From the NCBI GenBank assembly GCA_018241725.1, contig JAFEDI010000068.1, positions 62,001-126,000 of the forward strand: a DNA stretch of 64,000 nt, read 5' to 3'. Position 1 is the stretch's first letter, and each line of letters begins with the position of its first letter. The notes under the pieces were generated by a model that saw only the letters and a list, made by a program, of their open reading frames with translations, made no database searches and was not told the origin of the DNA. Source of the DNA: Pseudomonadota bacterium (GTDB taxonomy: Bacteria > Pseudomonadota > Gammaproteobacteria > Burkholderiales > Rhodocyclaceae). Positions 1 to 8,455 of the stretch are shown here, in pieces. The translations under genes and the position numbers were made by a program.

Positions 1-2
1 CG

Positions 3-923
3 GCCCTCAACGGCGAGAAGTTCTCGGTGATCGTCAACCACCTCAAGTCGAAGGGCTGCACCGACGCCAGCGGCGCCGACCTCGACCAGAACGACGGTCA
101 GGGCTGCTACAACGCCCGCCGCCTGCAGCAGGCCGCCCGCCTGCTTTCCTTCGTCGAGCAGGTCAAGAGCAACGCTGGCGACGACGATGTGGTGCTGATT
201 GGCGACATGAATTCTTACGGCAAGGAAGACCCGATCAACGCCCTCACTACCGGTGGCCTGGTGAACCAGATCTCCGCCTACGAGAGCAACGCCTACTCCT
301 ACGTCTTCGACGGCGAACTGGGCTACATCGACCACGCCTTGACCACCGCGTCGCTGACCACCCAGATGGGCGGCGTCGGCCACTGGCACATCAACGCCGA
401 CGAGCCTTCCTTCCTCGACTACAACCTGGAGTTCAAGCAGCCCGCCTGCCCGGCCTGCGAGCCGGACCTGTACTCCGCCACGCCCTACCGCTCGTCGGAC
501 CACGACCCGGTGGTGATCGGCCTGCAACTGCTGAAGAAGCTCGACGGTACGGCCGGCCGTGACACCCTGGTCGGCACACCCGGCGACGACATCATCGTCG
601 GTGGCGACGGCGCCGACACCCTGACCGGCGGCGGCGGCGCCGACGTCTTCGTGTATCGCAGCATGCGTGAAGCCGGCGACACCATCACCGACTTCACGCC
701 GGGCACCGACCGCATCGACGTCAGCCAGCTCGGCGTCACCTCCGAAAACCTGGGCCGCGGCGTGCTGAAGCTCGTGCAGACCGCCGCCGGCACCAGCGTG
801 CAGTTCGACAGCGACGGCGATGCCGGCAGCGCCCTGCCCCGCCCGCTGGTACTTCTGAAGGGCGTGCCCGTCAGCGCCATCGACCTGAGCCGCGACTTCA
901 TCGTCCAACAGCTTCCCCGATAA
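3..923 (+). CDS. Secreted ExeM/NucH-type endonuclease with C-terminal RTX repeats (5' end missing)
   Basis: C-terminal part of an extracellular nuclease of the endonuclease/exonuclease/phosphatase fold; the start lies before the window. The reading frame is already open at the first bases (ALNGEKFSVIVNHLKSKGC). Catalytic-core motifs are visible: the NHLKSKG strand, IGDMN (usual GDxN) and SSDHDPVV, which carries the metal-binding Asp-His pair. A glycine/aspartate-rich RTX segment follows (GDDIIVGGDGADTLTGG), then a beta-roll tail (FVYRSMREAGDTITDF). RTX repeats bind calcium and normally mark type I secretion. Family members degrade extracellular DNA. It ends 12 bases before the PEP-CTERM gene, so the two are probably co-transcribed. 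The family call is firm; the substrate is inferred. Confidence 0.88.
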   Translation, partial: ALNGEKFSVIVNHLKSKGCTDASGADLDQNDGQGCYNARRLQQAARLLSFVEQVKSNAGDDDVVLIGDMNSYGKEDPINALTTGGLVNQISAYESNAYSYVFDGELGYIDHALTTASLTTQMGGVGHWHINADEPSFLDYNLEFKQPACPACEPDLYSATPYRSSDHDPVVIGLQLLKKLDGTAGRDTLVGTPGDDIIVGGDGADTLTGGGGADVFVYRSMREAGDTITDFTPGTDRIDVSQLGVTSENLGRGVLKLVQTAAGTSVQFDSDGDAGSALPRPLVLLKGVPVSAIDLSRDFIVQQLPR

Positions 924-935
924 GGAATTCCGTCA

Positions 936-1637
936 ATGAAACTGCAATCCCTGATTTCCCGCTGCGCCGCCCTCCTGCTTGCCGCCGGCGTCCTGGCCGC
1001 GCCCGCCCACGCCGCAGTGGTCAATGGCAACTTCGGCGCCGGCCTCACCGGCTGGTCCACCCTCGGCGACGTGGCAGCAATAAATGGCGCGACACTCACC
1101 ACCGCGTCCCTGGACGTGGATGACGCGCCGGCCGGCGCCGGGGCCTTCAACGTGTCCGGCACCGCGGCCGCCGCGGTCGGCGTGCCCGGCGGCGTGGAGA
1201 GCTTCGTCGGCCTGCCCCTCGGCGGCCTCGATCCGGACCCGGCCAGCGGCATCTGGGCCTTTGAAGGTTCGGCGCTGAAGCAGACCCTGACGGTCAAGGC
1301 CGGCGACACGCTGAGCTTCGACTGGCAGTTCTCCAGCCAGGAAGACCCGCTCAGCGGCATGAACGACTACGCCTTCGTGCTGATCGGCCAGACCCTGATC
1401 ACACTGGCCGACGTCCTCGGCGGCGCCACCGGCAGCCACTTCAGCACCACCTTCGGCGCTGACGGCAACGTGGACCTGGGCTTCGGCATCGTCGATGTGA
1501 ACGATTACGTCGGCACCTCGTCCTTGAGCCTCGCCAACATCAGCCTCGACGCGGCCCGCAGCGTACCCGAGCCCGGCAGCCTGGCGCTGGGCCTCGGTGG
1601 CCTGGCCCTGCTGGCCCGCCGCAAACTGCAGAAGTAG
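936..1637 (+). CDS. PEP-CTERM sorting-domain surface protein
   Basis: A secreted protein of 233 residues. A signal peptide (about residues 1-26, ending AAPAHA) precedes a beta-rich body beginning VVNGNFGAGLTGWSTLGD. The last 25 residues form a classical PEP-CTERM signal: VPEPGSLALGLGGLALLARRK, that is a PEP motif, a hydrophobic helix and basic residues. In this family the tail is recognised by exosortase (EpsH type), and the protein is released to the surface or exopolysaccharide matrix. The body resembles carbohydrate-binding or cell-surface modules but I do not recognise a specific one. It starts right after the nuclease gene and is followed by a strong hairpin. No exosortase gene is in this window. 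Confidence 0.85.
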   Translation: MKLQSLISRCAALLLAAGVLAAPAHAAVVNGNFGAGLTGWSTLGDVAAINGATLTTASLDVDDAPAGAGAFNVSGTAAAAVGVPGGVESFVGLPLGGLDPDPASGIWAFEGSALKQTLTVKAGDTLSFDWQFSSQEDPLSGMNDYAFVLIGQTLITLADVLGGATGSHFSTTFGADGNVDLGFGIVDVNDYVGTSSLSLANISLDAARSVPEPGSLALGLGGLALLARRKLQK

Positions 1638-1652
1638 GACGTCTCACGACCA

Positions 1653-1683
1653 GGCCATACCGACGTCTCCCGTCGGTATGGCC
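1653..1683. terminator. Perfect 13-bp hairpin between convergent genes
   Basis: The arms ggccataccgacg and cgtcggtatggcc are exactly complementary around a 5-base loop. The hairpin sits between the PEP-CTERM gene and the convergent DUF6491-like gene, where a bidirectional terminator is expected. No T-run follows on either strand, so termination strength is uncertain. Confidence 0.6.
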
Positions 1684-1703
1684 GCCCCCCGAACCCGCGC
1701 CCC

Positions 1704-2087
1704 TCAGCGCCGCTGACGCTTGGGTCCCTCGCTGGCGGTGATCGAGACGACCGGTGTCTTCTGCCCGCGCACCACCACCGCCCCGGTATTGTCGAGAACG
1801 CCCGACGGCCCGGTGACGAAGCCGATGTGCTCCGCGTAGGGTAAATAGCGCGACGGCGCCATCAAGCGGACCCGATACCACTTCTTGAAGTTGTCCTGGA
1901 TCAGCAAGGTGCTGTCGTCCTCGGCCACCCAGTCACGGATACCGTGGCGGTTGGCGTACGGGATGGAGAGCTGCGGCGCATCCGTCTGCTCAACCTTGCT
2001 GGCATCGTCCTCCGCCGCGGCCAGGCCCAGCCAGCCGATGACTACACCAACGACGGTCAGCCACACCAGCAGGATCACGTAACGCAT
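1704..2087 (-). CDS. Small exported protein, DUF6491-like
   Basis: 127 residues with an N-terminal hydrophobic signal or anchor (VILLVWLTVVGVVIGWLGLA), then a short domain. Its pattern is IRDWVAEDDSTLLIQ, WYRVRL and AEHIGFVTGPSGVLDNTGAVVV. This spacing resembles DUF6491-type periplasmic proteins, although the cysteines common in that family are absent. The function is unknown. It lies 35 bases downstream of iorB in the same direction and is the last gene of that block, so it may be co-expressed with the oxidoreductase. The family assignment rests on pattern recognition alone. Confidence 0.55.
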   Translation of the reverse strand: MRYVILLVWLTVVGVVIGWLGLAAAEDDASKVEQTDAPQLSIPYANRHGIRDWVAEDDSTLLIQDNFKKWYRVRLMAPSRYLPYAEHIGFVTGPSGVLDNTGAVVVRGQKTPVVSITASEGPKRQRR

Positions 2088-2122
2088 CGGAAGCCTCCTT
2101 CAGGACATCTTGCGAAAGACGC

Positions 2123-4381
2123 TCAGCCCCAGCGCAGGTCGGTCCGCGACAGCGGGAACTGGCGGACCCGCTTGCCGGTGGCGGCAAAGATCGCGTTGCA
2201 GACCGCTGGCGCCAGCGGCGGCAGGGCCGGCTCGCCGAGGCCGGTGACCGGGTAGTCGGTCTTGACGAAATGCACCTCGATCTTCGGCGGCGCATCGGCA
2301 ATGCGGATCAGCGGGTAGTCGTTGAAATTGCCCTGCACGATACGCCCGCGCTCGATGGTGAGCTCGGGGAACATCAGTGTGCCGAGGCCATCGACGACCG
2401 AGCCTTCGACCTGGTTCTCGGCACCGGACAGGTTGACGATCTGCGCGCCGATGTCGGTGGCGACCACCACCCGGTCCACCTTCAGCGTGCCGTCCTTCGC
2501 CACCGTCACCTCGGCCACCTGGGCGATGTAGCCCCGGTGGCTGAAATGGAAGGCGATGCCCTGGCCCTGCCCTTTCGGGAATTTCTTCCTGCCCCAGCCA
2601 GCCTTGTCCGCCACGTGCAGCAACACCCGGCGCATGCGGCTGACGTCGTAGGGCGTGCCCCGCTCGCCGCTGCCGGCGACGATGGCCTTGTCGCCGAGGA
2701 TGTCGAGGCGGAATTCCAGCGGGTCGCGCCCGGCGGCGTGGGCCAGTTCGTCGATGAAGCTGTGGAAGACCCACGCGAACACGCAGCTGCCCGGCGCCCG
2801 CCACGGCCCCATCGGCACGCCGCATTCGATGGCTGACTGCTCCAGCAGGCAGTTGTCCACCCAGCGCCCCGGAAACTCGTCGCCCGACAGGCTGCCGCCG
2901 CTCCCCGGCACCAGGCTGGTCTTGCCGTCGCGGCTCACCGGGTTGGCGAAGGTCACGAAATGGTTGTGCCAGGCGATCAGCTTGCCCTTGGCATCGACGC
3001 CGCCGCGCAGGAAGTGGAAGCCGGCGGGCCGGAAATGGTCGTGACGCAGGTCGTCCTCCCGCGTCCACGTCAGCTTGACCGGCCCCCGGACGCGCTGGGC
3101 GATGGCTGCCGCCTCGACGATGTAGTCCGCGGACAGGCGCCGGCCGAAGCCGCCGCCGCTGCGCGTGATGTGCAGGACGATCTTGTCCTTCGGGATGCCC
3201 AGCGTGGCAGTGACCAGCTCCTGACCGGCGGCCGGGTTCTGGGTCGGCGCCCACAGTTCGAGCGCGCCGTCCTTGTAGTGGGCCGTGCAGTTCTGCGGCT
3301 CGAAGCTGGCGTGGGAGATGAAGGGGTAGCTGTAGGCGGCCTCAACGGTTTTGACCGAGCCGGCCAGCGCGGCGCCCACGTCGCCGTCCTTGCGCAGCAC
3401 GCTCGCACCGGCTTGTTTGGAAAGACGCTGGGCCTCGGCGACGAAGCCGGCCCAGCTCTGGTTGGCGAAGCGCCCTTCGTCCCAGTCCACCTGCAGCTGC
3501 TTGCGGGCGCTCCACGCCGCCCAGGTTGACTCGGCGACGATTGCCACGCCCGGCAGCAGGCCGCGCAGATCGTCGGTGCCGGCGATCACGAAGGCGTCCT
3601 TCACGCCCGGCAGGGCCTTGATCGCATCGAGGTTGGCCGAACGGACCTTGCCGCCAAAAACCGGGCTCTTCTCGTAGACCGCGTAGAGCATGCCCGGCAG
3701 CTGCGTGTCGATGCCAAACAGCGGCTGACCGGTGACCACCTGGTGGTTGTCCACGCCGCCGATCCGCTTGCCGAGCAGCTTGAAGTCCTTCGGGTCCTTG
3801 ACCGGCACGTTCTTCGGATCGGGCACCGGCAGCAGCGCCGCGGCATCCACCAGCTGGCCGTAGCCCAGCGTGCGCTTCGACGGGCGGTGATGCACGGCGG
3901 AGTCCGCCGCGAAGCACTCGCCGACCGGCACCCTCCAGCTGCGGGCGGCCGCTTCCACCAGCATCAGCCGGGCCGCGGCGCCGAGGCGCCGGAAGTCCTC
4001 GTAGTTGGTCGGCGTGGACGTGGAGCCGCCGGCGCTCTGGCGGCCGTAGGCCGGGTCCAGATCGCCCTGCACGATGCGCACGTCCTTCCAGCTGACCTCC
4101 AGCTCCTCGGCGATCACCGTCGGCAACGAGGTCTTGATGCCCTGGCCGATCTCCGGCTGCTTGGACACCAGCGTCACGATGCCGTCGCGGCCGATGCGGA
4201 TGAAGGCGTTGGGCTTGAATTCAGCGCCGCCAGCGATGGGCTTCTCCAGCCGCTCGACGGCCTGGGTCGTGCCGTTCAGGTAGAAGCCGAGCACGAGACC
4301 GCCACCGGCCGCGGCGGACTGGCGGAGGAAGTTGCGGCGGCCTGCACTGGCGGGATCGGGGGCGTTCATCGGCGGCTTCAT
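2123..4381 (-). CDS. iorB: Molybdenum hydroxylase large subunit, IorB-type (xanthine dehydrogenase family)
   Basis: 752 residues. A Tat signal is present ([15 protein letters not shown], twin Arg at 15-16), so the enzyme is exported folded. The sequence shows the molybdopterin-binding pattern of isoquinoline 1-oxidoreductase beta subunits: [45 protein letters not shown] and the terminal [12 protein letters not shown], whose Glu (near 717) is the catalytic base in the family. It pairs with the 2Fe-2S subunit encoded just upstream; the two genes overlap by 4 bases (ATGA), implying coupled translation. Such enzymes hydroxylate N-heterocycles or oxidise aldehydes. The diheme cytochrome gene preceding iorA is the likely electron acceptor. 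The substrate cannot be read from sequence. Confidence 0.88.
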   Translation of the reverse strand: MKPPMNAPDPASAGRRNFLRQSAAAGGGLVLGFYLNGTTQAVERLEKPIAGGAEFKPNAFIRIGRDGIVTLVSKQPEIGQGIKTSLPTVIAEELEVSWKDVRIVQGDLDPAYGRQSAGGSTSTPTNYEDFRRLGAAARLMLVEAAARSWRVPVGECFAADSAVHHRPSKRTLGYGQLVDAAALLPVPDPKNVPVKDPKDFKLLGKRIGGVDNHQVVTGQPLFGIDTQLPGMLYAVYEKSPVFGGKVRSANLDAIKALPGVKDAFVIAGTDDLRGLLPGVAIVAESTWAAWSARKQLQVDWDEGRFANQSWAGFVAEAQRLSKQAGASVLRKDGDVGAALAGSVKTVEAAYSYPFISHASFEPQNCTAHYKDGALELWAPTQNPAAGQELVTATLGIPKDKIVLHITRSGGGFGRRLSADYIVEAAAIAQRVRGPVKLTWTREDDLRHDHFRPAGFHFLRGGVDAKGKLIAWHNHFVTFANPVSRDGKTSLVPGSGGSLSGDEFPGRWVDNCLLEQSAIECGVPMGPWRAPGSCVFAWVFHSFIDELAHAAGRDPLEFRLDILGDKAIVAGSGERGTPYDVSRMRRVLLHVADKAGWGRKKFPKGQGQGIAFHFSHRGYIAQVAEVTVAKDGTLKVDRVVVATDIGAQIVNLSGAENQVEGSVVDGLGTLMFPELTIERGRIVQGNFNDYPLIRIADAPPKIEVHFVKTDYPVTGLGEPALPPLAPAVCNAIFAATGKRVRQFPLSRTDLRWG

Positions 4382-4860
4382 TTGCGGACTTTCTTGTCGG
4401 CGGCGGCCAGTTCAGCGGCCCGGTGGATGCCCTTGCGGATGCGCAGATAGGTGCCGCAGCGGCACAGGTTGCCGACCATCGCGCCGTCGATGTCCTCGTC
4501 GCTGGGGCGGGGGTTTTCCTTCAGCAGCACCGCGGCGGTCATGATCTGGCCAGCCTGGCAGTAGCCGCACTGGGGCACGTCGAGCTCTTTCCAGGCCCGC
4601 TGCAGCGGATGTTCGCCCTGCGGATCGAGCCCTTCGATGGTGGTCACCTGCTTGCGGCCGACGGTGGACACCGGCGTCATGCAGGCGCGGGCCGGCACGC
4701 CGTTGAGGTGGATCGTGCACGCGCCGCACTGGCCGATGCCGCAGCCGTACTTGGTGCCGAGCAGCGACAGGCTGTCGCGCAGGACCCACAGCAGCGGCGT
4801 TTCCGGCGCAGCTTCGACGCTGCGGCTATGACCGTTGATGGACAGGGTGTATTTGCTCAT
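4378..4860 (-). CDS. iorA: 2Fe-2S subunit of the molybdenum hydroxylase, IorA-type
   Basis: 160 residues. The plant-type 2Fe-2S cluster ligands are Cys40, 45, 48 and 60 (CGIGQCGAC and downstream Cys). The C-terminal cluster ligands are Cys98, 101, 133 and 135 (CGYC, CRC). It carries electrons from the molybdenum centre of IorB to an outside acceptor. The start was set at [10 protein letters not shown] because an upstream extension of the frame would run into the cytochrome gene without conserved sequence. There is no signal peptide of its own; in this family it is usually co-exported with the Tat-tagged large subunit. Its stop overlaps the iorB start. Confidence 0.9.
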   Translation of the reverse strand: MSKYTLSINGHSRSVEAAPETPLLWVLRDSLSLLGTKYGCGIGQCGACTIHLNGVPARACMTPVSTVGRKQVTTIEGLDPQGEHPLQRAWKELDVPQCGYCQAGQIMTAAVLLKENPRPSDEDIDGAMVGNLCRCGTYLRIRKGIHRAAELAAADKKVRK

Positions 4861-4894
4861 GGAATGGGTCGGTCCGGATGGTTGAAGGCGGGCC

Positions 4895-5527
4895 CTACAA
4901 GCCTGAAAGATAGTCGGCCAGTGCTTCGATGTCCTTGTCGCCGAGCGACTTCGCAATCTGGTTCATGACGCCGTCCGGGCTGTTGCGGCGGATGTCGCTA
5001 CGCCAGTCCTGCAACTGCCCGCGCAGGTAGAAGCGGTGCTGGCCGCCGATGGCCGGATAGGCCAGGCCGCCGGCCACCCGCCCTTTGCCGTCGGCCCCGT
5101 GGCAGGCGCTGCAGGCCGGAATGCCGCGGGCGCCGTCGCCCTGCTCGAAGAGTTTGCGCCCGAGCGAGCTGGCGGACTGGGCGCTCGCCACCGTGCCCTT
5201 CATCACCGGCTGGGCGGCGAAATGGGCTGACACGTTGGCAAGCTCGGCGTCGCCCAGTTCCTGCGTCAGCGCCTGCATGATCACGTTGCGGCGCCGGCCG
5301 TCGCGGAAATCGCGCAGCTGCTTGTACAGATAGGCCGCCTGCTGGCCGCCCAGGCGCGGATATTCGGCCACCGTGCTGTTGCCGTCCGGGTTGTGGCACT
5401 CCTTGCAGACGTTCTCGTCGGACCAGGCCTTGCCGGCCAGCGGATCGCCGACGCGGTCCGCCGCGCATGCGCTACTCCCAATGCACAGCGCAGCGAGCAG
5501 CCCCCCGAGTGAAGACAGAACCCGCAT
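4895..5527 (-). CDS. Diheme cytochrome c, c4 type
   Basis: 210 residues with a signal peptide (to about residue 23, ACAAD) and two class I haem domains. CKECH is at 41-45 and CSACH at 139-143, each followed by a GG-Q-YLY/FYL segment and a methionine region typical of cytochrome c4. The start ATG at 5527 is preferred because GGGTGA lies about 8 bases before it; a GTG at 5536 overlapping the previous stop is the alternative. It is a likely periplasmic electron acceptor for IorAB or the DUF1549 protein in the same gene string. A paralogue lies at the end of the second module. Confidence 0.87.
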   Translation of the reverse strand: MRVLSSLGGLLAALCIGSSACAADRVGDPLAGKAWSDENVCKECHNPDGNSTVAEYPRLGGQQAAYLYKQLRDFRDGRRRNVIMQALTQELGDAELANVSAHFAAQPVMKGTVASAQSASSLGRKLFEQGDGARGIPACSACHGADGKGRVAGGLAYPAIGGQHRFYLRGQLQDWRSDIRRNSPDGVMNQIAKSLGDKDIEALADYLSGL

Positions 5528-5532
5528 CGCGC

Positions 5533-5943
5533 TCACCCCAGCGGCTTGATCGGCTTGAAGCGGTCGTGGCAGGCCCGGCAGTCACGGGCGATGCCCAGCG
5601 CCGACTCGTAGGCGGCTGCAAAGTCGCCGCGTTCGACCAGGCTCGCCGCACGGGCTGCCCGCTGGCGCCCGTCCCAGGACAGCAGCAGCGGATCGTCGTG
5701 CTCGCCGCGGGCCTCGTAGAAGCGCTCCATCAGCCCGTACAGGTGCTCCAGCTCACGGGCCTCGGCGGTGGCGGACGCGGCGTCCTGGCGCTTGAGGGCG
5801 AGCAGCACCGACTGGCTGTGGCGGTCGATTTTCTGCATCCACACGTCGAACTCGAGGATGCTGTCGGCCGCCGCGGTGCCGACGCAGAGCACACCGGCAC
5901 TCAAGGCGGCAACTGCCAGCAGGCGGGGAAAGACGCGCCTCAA
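5533..5943 (-). CDS. Exported class II-like monohaem cytochrome c
   Basis: 136 residues with a signal peptide (RRVFPRLLAVAALSAGVLCVGTAAA), a mostly helical body and a single CRACH motif near the C-terminus (Cys122, Cys125, His126) followed by DRFK. A C-terminal haem site on a helical bundle is the cytochrome c'/c556 arrangement. The start is TTG, overlapping the stop of the preceding peroxiredoxin gene (TTGA). It is required to keep the signal peptide, and AAGG lies just upstream, so translational coupling is likely. It probably shuttles electrons or binds small ligands in the periplasm; the partner is not known. Confidence 0.72.
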   Translation of the reverse strand: MRRVFPRLLAVAALSAGVLCVGTAAADSILEFDVWMQKIDRHSQSVLLALKRQDAASATAEARELEHLYGLMERFYEARGEHDDPLLLSWDGRQRAARAASLVERGDFAAAYESALGIARDCRACHDRFKPIKPLG

Positions 5944-6518
5944 CGTGCCTTGCCCACCAGCGTCTGTACCACTTCGAGGGCCTTGTCCACGTTGGCCACC
6001 GGCTGCAGGCCGGCCACCGTGGCGGCGACGCGGCCGTCCGGGCGGATCACGAAGGTGGTGCGTTCGGAGAAGGCGTGGTCGATGTCCTTGCCACGGGTGT
6101 CCTTCGCCCCGCTGCGCGCTTCGCGTACGGCAATGTCGAAAGACCTGGCAATGCGGCCGTCGGCATCCGAGGCGACCGGCAGCTTGCCGGCGCAGAACTC
6201 CGGATCGGCGGAGAACTCGTTGAGGCGGCCGATGCTGTCCAGGGACACGCCGACCACGGTGGCACCGGCCGCATTGAACTTGTCCATGTTCTCGGCAAAG
6301 GTGTGGGCCTGCAGGTTGCAGCCGTTGGTGTAGGCCGACGGGTAGAAATACACCACCACCGGCCCCTTCCTGAGAGCGTCCTTCAGGGAATAGGAAAAGG
6401 CTTTGCCGGCCAGCGAGGCCTGGGCCTTGAAGTCCGGGGCGGCGTCGCCTTCCTTGAGGGCAGCAGCAGCGGGTACGGCCAGGGCGGCGAGCAAGGCGCC
6501 GATCGCGAGGGTCTTCAT
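5940..6518 (-). CDS. Periplasmic peroxiredoxin (AhpC/TSA, Bcp-like)
   Basis: 192 residues. A signal peptide (MKTLAIGALLAALAVPAAA) precedes the peroxiredoxin domain. The peroxidatic cysteine is Cys67 in YPSAYTNGCNLQAHTF, and a candidate resolving cysteine is Cys109 in DPEFCAG. Export of a Bcp-like enzyme is less common than the cytoplasmic form. It would reduce hydrogen peroxide or organic peroxides in the periplasm. It sits between two C-terminal-haem cytochromes, and a close paralogue is in the second module. That pairing suggests it guards against peroxide made by the neighbouring oxidoreductases. Confidence 0.87.
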   Translation of the reverse strand: MKTLAIGALLAALAVPAAAALKEGDAAPDFKAQASLAGKAFSYSLKDALRKGPVVVYFYPSAYTNGCNLQAHTFAENMDKFNAAGATVVGVSLDSIGRLNEFSADPEFCAGKLPVASDADGRIARSFDIAVREARSGAKDTRGKDIDHAFSERTTFVIRPDGRVAATVAGLQPVANVDKALEVVQTLVGKAR

Positions 6519-6522
6519 GGGG

Positions 6523-6906
6523 TCAGTCCTGCTTGTAGACGTTGTGGCAGGCCTTGCAGGTCCGGCCGAGTTCGGCGGACGCGGCGGCGGCGCTGTCGAA
6601 ATCCTTGGCGGCGACGGTGGTCACGATGCGCGTGGACAGGTCGACGCTCTTCTGGGACATCTTTACACCGTCCTCGGCATCGCCCTTCTTCACATAGTGG
6701 TCAACAACTTCCTTGAAGAGCTTCTCGAGCTCCTTGGCGTCGGCGGTGGCGGTTTTGGCGTCCTTGATGCCGATGGCGGCATCGGCGCTCTTGAAGGTGT
6801 CTTCCACGTTGCGCATGAAGTCTTCGTCCACCGCCCCGGAGGCGGTGAGCGCGGTCGTGGCGAGCAGGCTGGTCAGGGCAAGGCGGATCAGTTTTTTCTT
6901 GTACAT
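6523..6906 (-). CDS. Exported class II-like monohaem cytochrome c
   Basis: 127 residues from MYKKKLIRLAL. A signal peptide runs to about residue 25, and a helical, lysine-rich body ends in CKACHNVYKQD (Cys117, Cys120, His121). As in the gene two positions downstream, the haem site lies at the extreme C-terminus, fitting a cytochrome c' or c556-like bundle. An earlier in-frame start was rejected because it adds a non-signal extension reaching towards the DUF1501 gene. The gap to that gene is 67 bases and to the peroxiredoxin 4 bases, so it belongs to the same transcript. Confidence 0.72.
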   Translation of the reverse strand: MYKKKLIRLALTSLLATTALTASGAVDEDFMRNVEDTFKSADAAIGIKDAKTATADAKELEKLFKEVVDHYVKKGDAEDGVKMSQKSVDLSTRIVTTVAAKDFDSAAAASAELGRTCKACHNVYKQD

Positions 6907-6973
6907 GGGGTCAAGCTCAGGGTGAATGCCGGCGGGCATGGCGAGGGCCCCTGCCCCCGCCCCCCTTGGCCGG

Positions 6974-8419
6974 TCAGGTGATGATTTCCGGCACCACGTC
7001 GCCAAAGACGGTCGTCGCCTTCTCCTGGCGGCCCTGGTACTGGAAGGTCAGCTTGCGGTGGTCGAGGCCCAGCTGGTGCAGCAGCGTGGCCTGCAGGTCG
7101 TAGGTATCGACGATGCCGGACGTGGCGCGCAGGCCGATCTCGTCGGTGGCACCGTGGGTGTAGCCGGCCTTGATGCCGCCCCCGGCGATCCACGAGGTGA
7201 AGCCCCACGGGTTGTGGTCGCGCCCGTCGCCGGTCTGGCCGTAAGGCGTGCGACCGAACTCGGAGGTCCACACCACCAGCGTGTCCTTCAGCAGGCCGCG
7301 GGCCTCCAGGTCGGCGAGCAGGCCGGCGATCGGCTTGTCCACCAGCTTGGCCATCGTGCCGTGGTTCTTCTCGATGTTGTTGTGGGCATCCCAGTCCGGC
7401 AGGCTGTCGTCCGGCGAGCCGGAGATCACATGCACGAAGCGCACGCCCTTCTCCACCAGGCGGCGGGCCCGCAGCAGGTTGGTGCCGTATTCCACGGTGG
7501 CCTTGTCGTCGAGGCCGTAGAGCTTCTTGGTGGCGTCGCTTTCCTTGGACAAGTCCACTGCCTCGGGTGCCGACTTCTGCATACGGTAGGCCAGGTCGTA
7601 GGAGCGCAGGCGGGCCTCCAGCTCGGTATCTGCCGGGAAGCGCGCAGTGGTGCGCTGATTGAGGGTCTTCAGCAGCTCCAGCGTGTTGCGCTGCTCTACG
7701 TCCGACACGCCGGCCGGGCGGTCCAGGTACATGATCGGCGAATCGCCCTGGCGGAAGGCCGTGCCCTGGTACACCGCCGGCAGGAAGCCCGAGCTCCAGA
7801 TCACCTGCCCGCGCCCGCCGCCGCCGGTGCTGCGCCCATTGGCGAGCACCACGAAGGCCGGCAGGTCGGGGTTGTTGGTGCCCAGGCCGTACTGAATCCA
7901 TGAGCCGAGGGCCGGACGGCCCGGCACCAAGCCGCTGGTGTGCAGCTTCAGGGACGCGATGACGTGGGTCGAACCCTCGGTCTTGCTGCCCTTCAGGAAG
8001 CAGATCTTGTCGGCGTGCTGGGCCAGGTTGGGCACCAGGTCGGAGAACCAGGCACCACTCTCGCCGTACTGCTTCCAGGTGCGCTTGGTGGCGTAGAGGG
8101 CGCCGACGCCGCCGTCGGTCGCCGTCTTGAGGTTCTTGGAGAAGGAGTCCGGTAGGGGCTGGCCGTGCAGCTTGACCAGTTCGGGCTTGTAGTCGAACAG
8201 GTCGAGGGTAGACGGTGCGCCGGCCATGTGCAGCCAGATCACCGCCTTGGCCTTGGGCGTGTGGTGGGGTTGCTTGGGGGCCAGCGGGTCCACGTAGTCG
8301 GCGGCCTGCACGGAGGAAATGAAGCCGCCGCCGGGCAAGATGCCGCTGAAGGCGAAGGCGCCGATGCCATAACCGGCATTGACGAGGAAGCGACGACGGG
8401 CGTTGTGATCGTGAGTCAT
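6974..8419 (-). CDS. Tat-exported DUF1501 protein (module A)
   Basis: 481 residues. A twin-arginine signal (ARRRFLVNAGYGIGAFAFSG) opens the protein. The DUF1501 body follows: VIWLHMAGAPSTLDLFDYKPEL, SGAWFSDLVPNLAQHADKICFL, HTSGLVPGRPALGSWIQYGLG, FVHVISG and VVWTSEFGRTPY near the end. DUF1501 is a sulfatase/alkaline-phosphatase-like family abundant in planctomycetes and usually encoded beside DUF1549 proteins; its biochemical role is unproven. The gene follows the DUF1549 gene by 36 bases. A paralogue with the same neighbour lies about 6 kb away. The GEGTW/GRD-rich metal sites of true sulfatases were not identified with certainty. Confidence 0.85.
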   Translation of the reverse strand: MTHDHNARRRFLVNAGYGIGAFAFSGILPGGGFISSVQAADYVDPLAPKQPHHTPKAKAVIWLHMAGAPSTLDLFDYKPELVKLHGQPLPDSFSKNLKTATDGGVGALYATKRTWKQYGESGAWFSDLVPNLAQHADKICFLKGSKTEGSTHVIASLKLHTSGLVPGRPALGSWIQYGLGTNNPDLPAFVVLANGRSTGGGGRGQVIWSSGFLPAVYQGTAFRQGDSPIMYLDRPAGVSDVEQRNTLELLKTLNQRTTARFPADTELEARLRSYDLAYRMQKSAPEAVDLSKESDATKKLYGLDDKATVEYGTNLLRARRLVEKGVRFVHVISGSPDDSLPDWDAHNNIEKNHGTMAKLVDKPIAGLLADLEARGLLKDTLVVWTSEFGRTPYGQTGDGRDHNPWGFTSWIAGGGIKAGYTHGATDEIGLRATSGIVDTYDLQATLLHQLGLDHRKLTFQYQGRQEKATTVFGDVVPEIIT

Positions 8420-8455
8420 GATGTTTGTGTTCCTGCCTTGTTCTCGGTACGGCGC

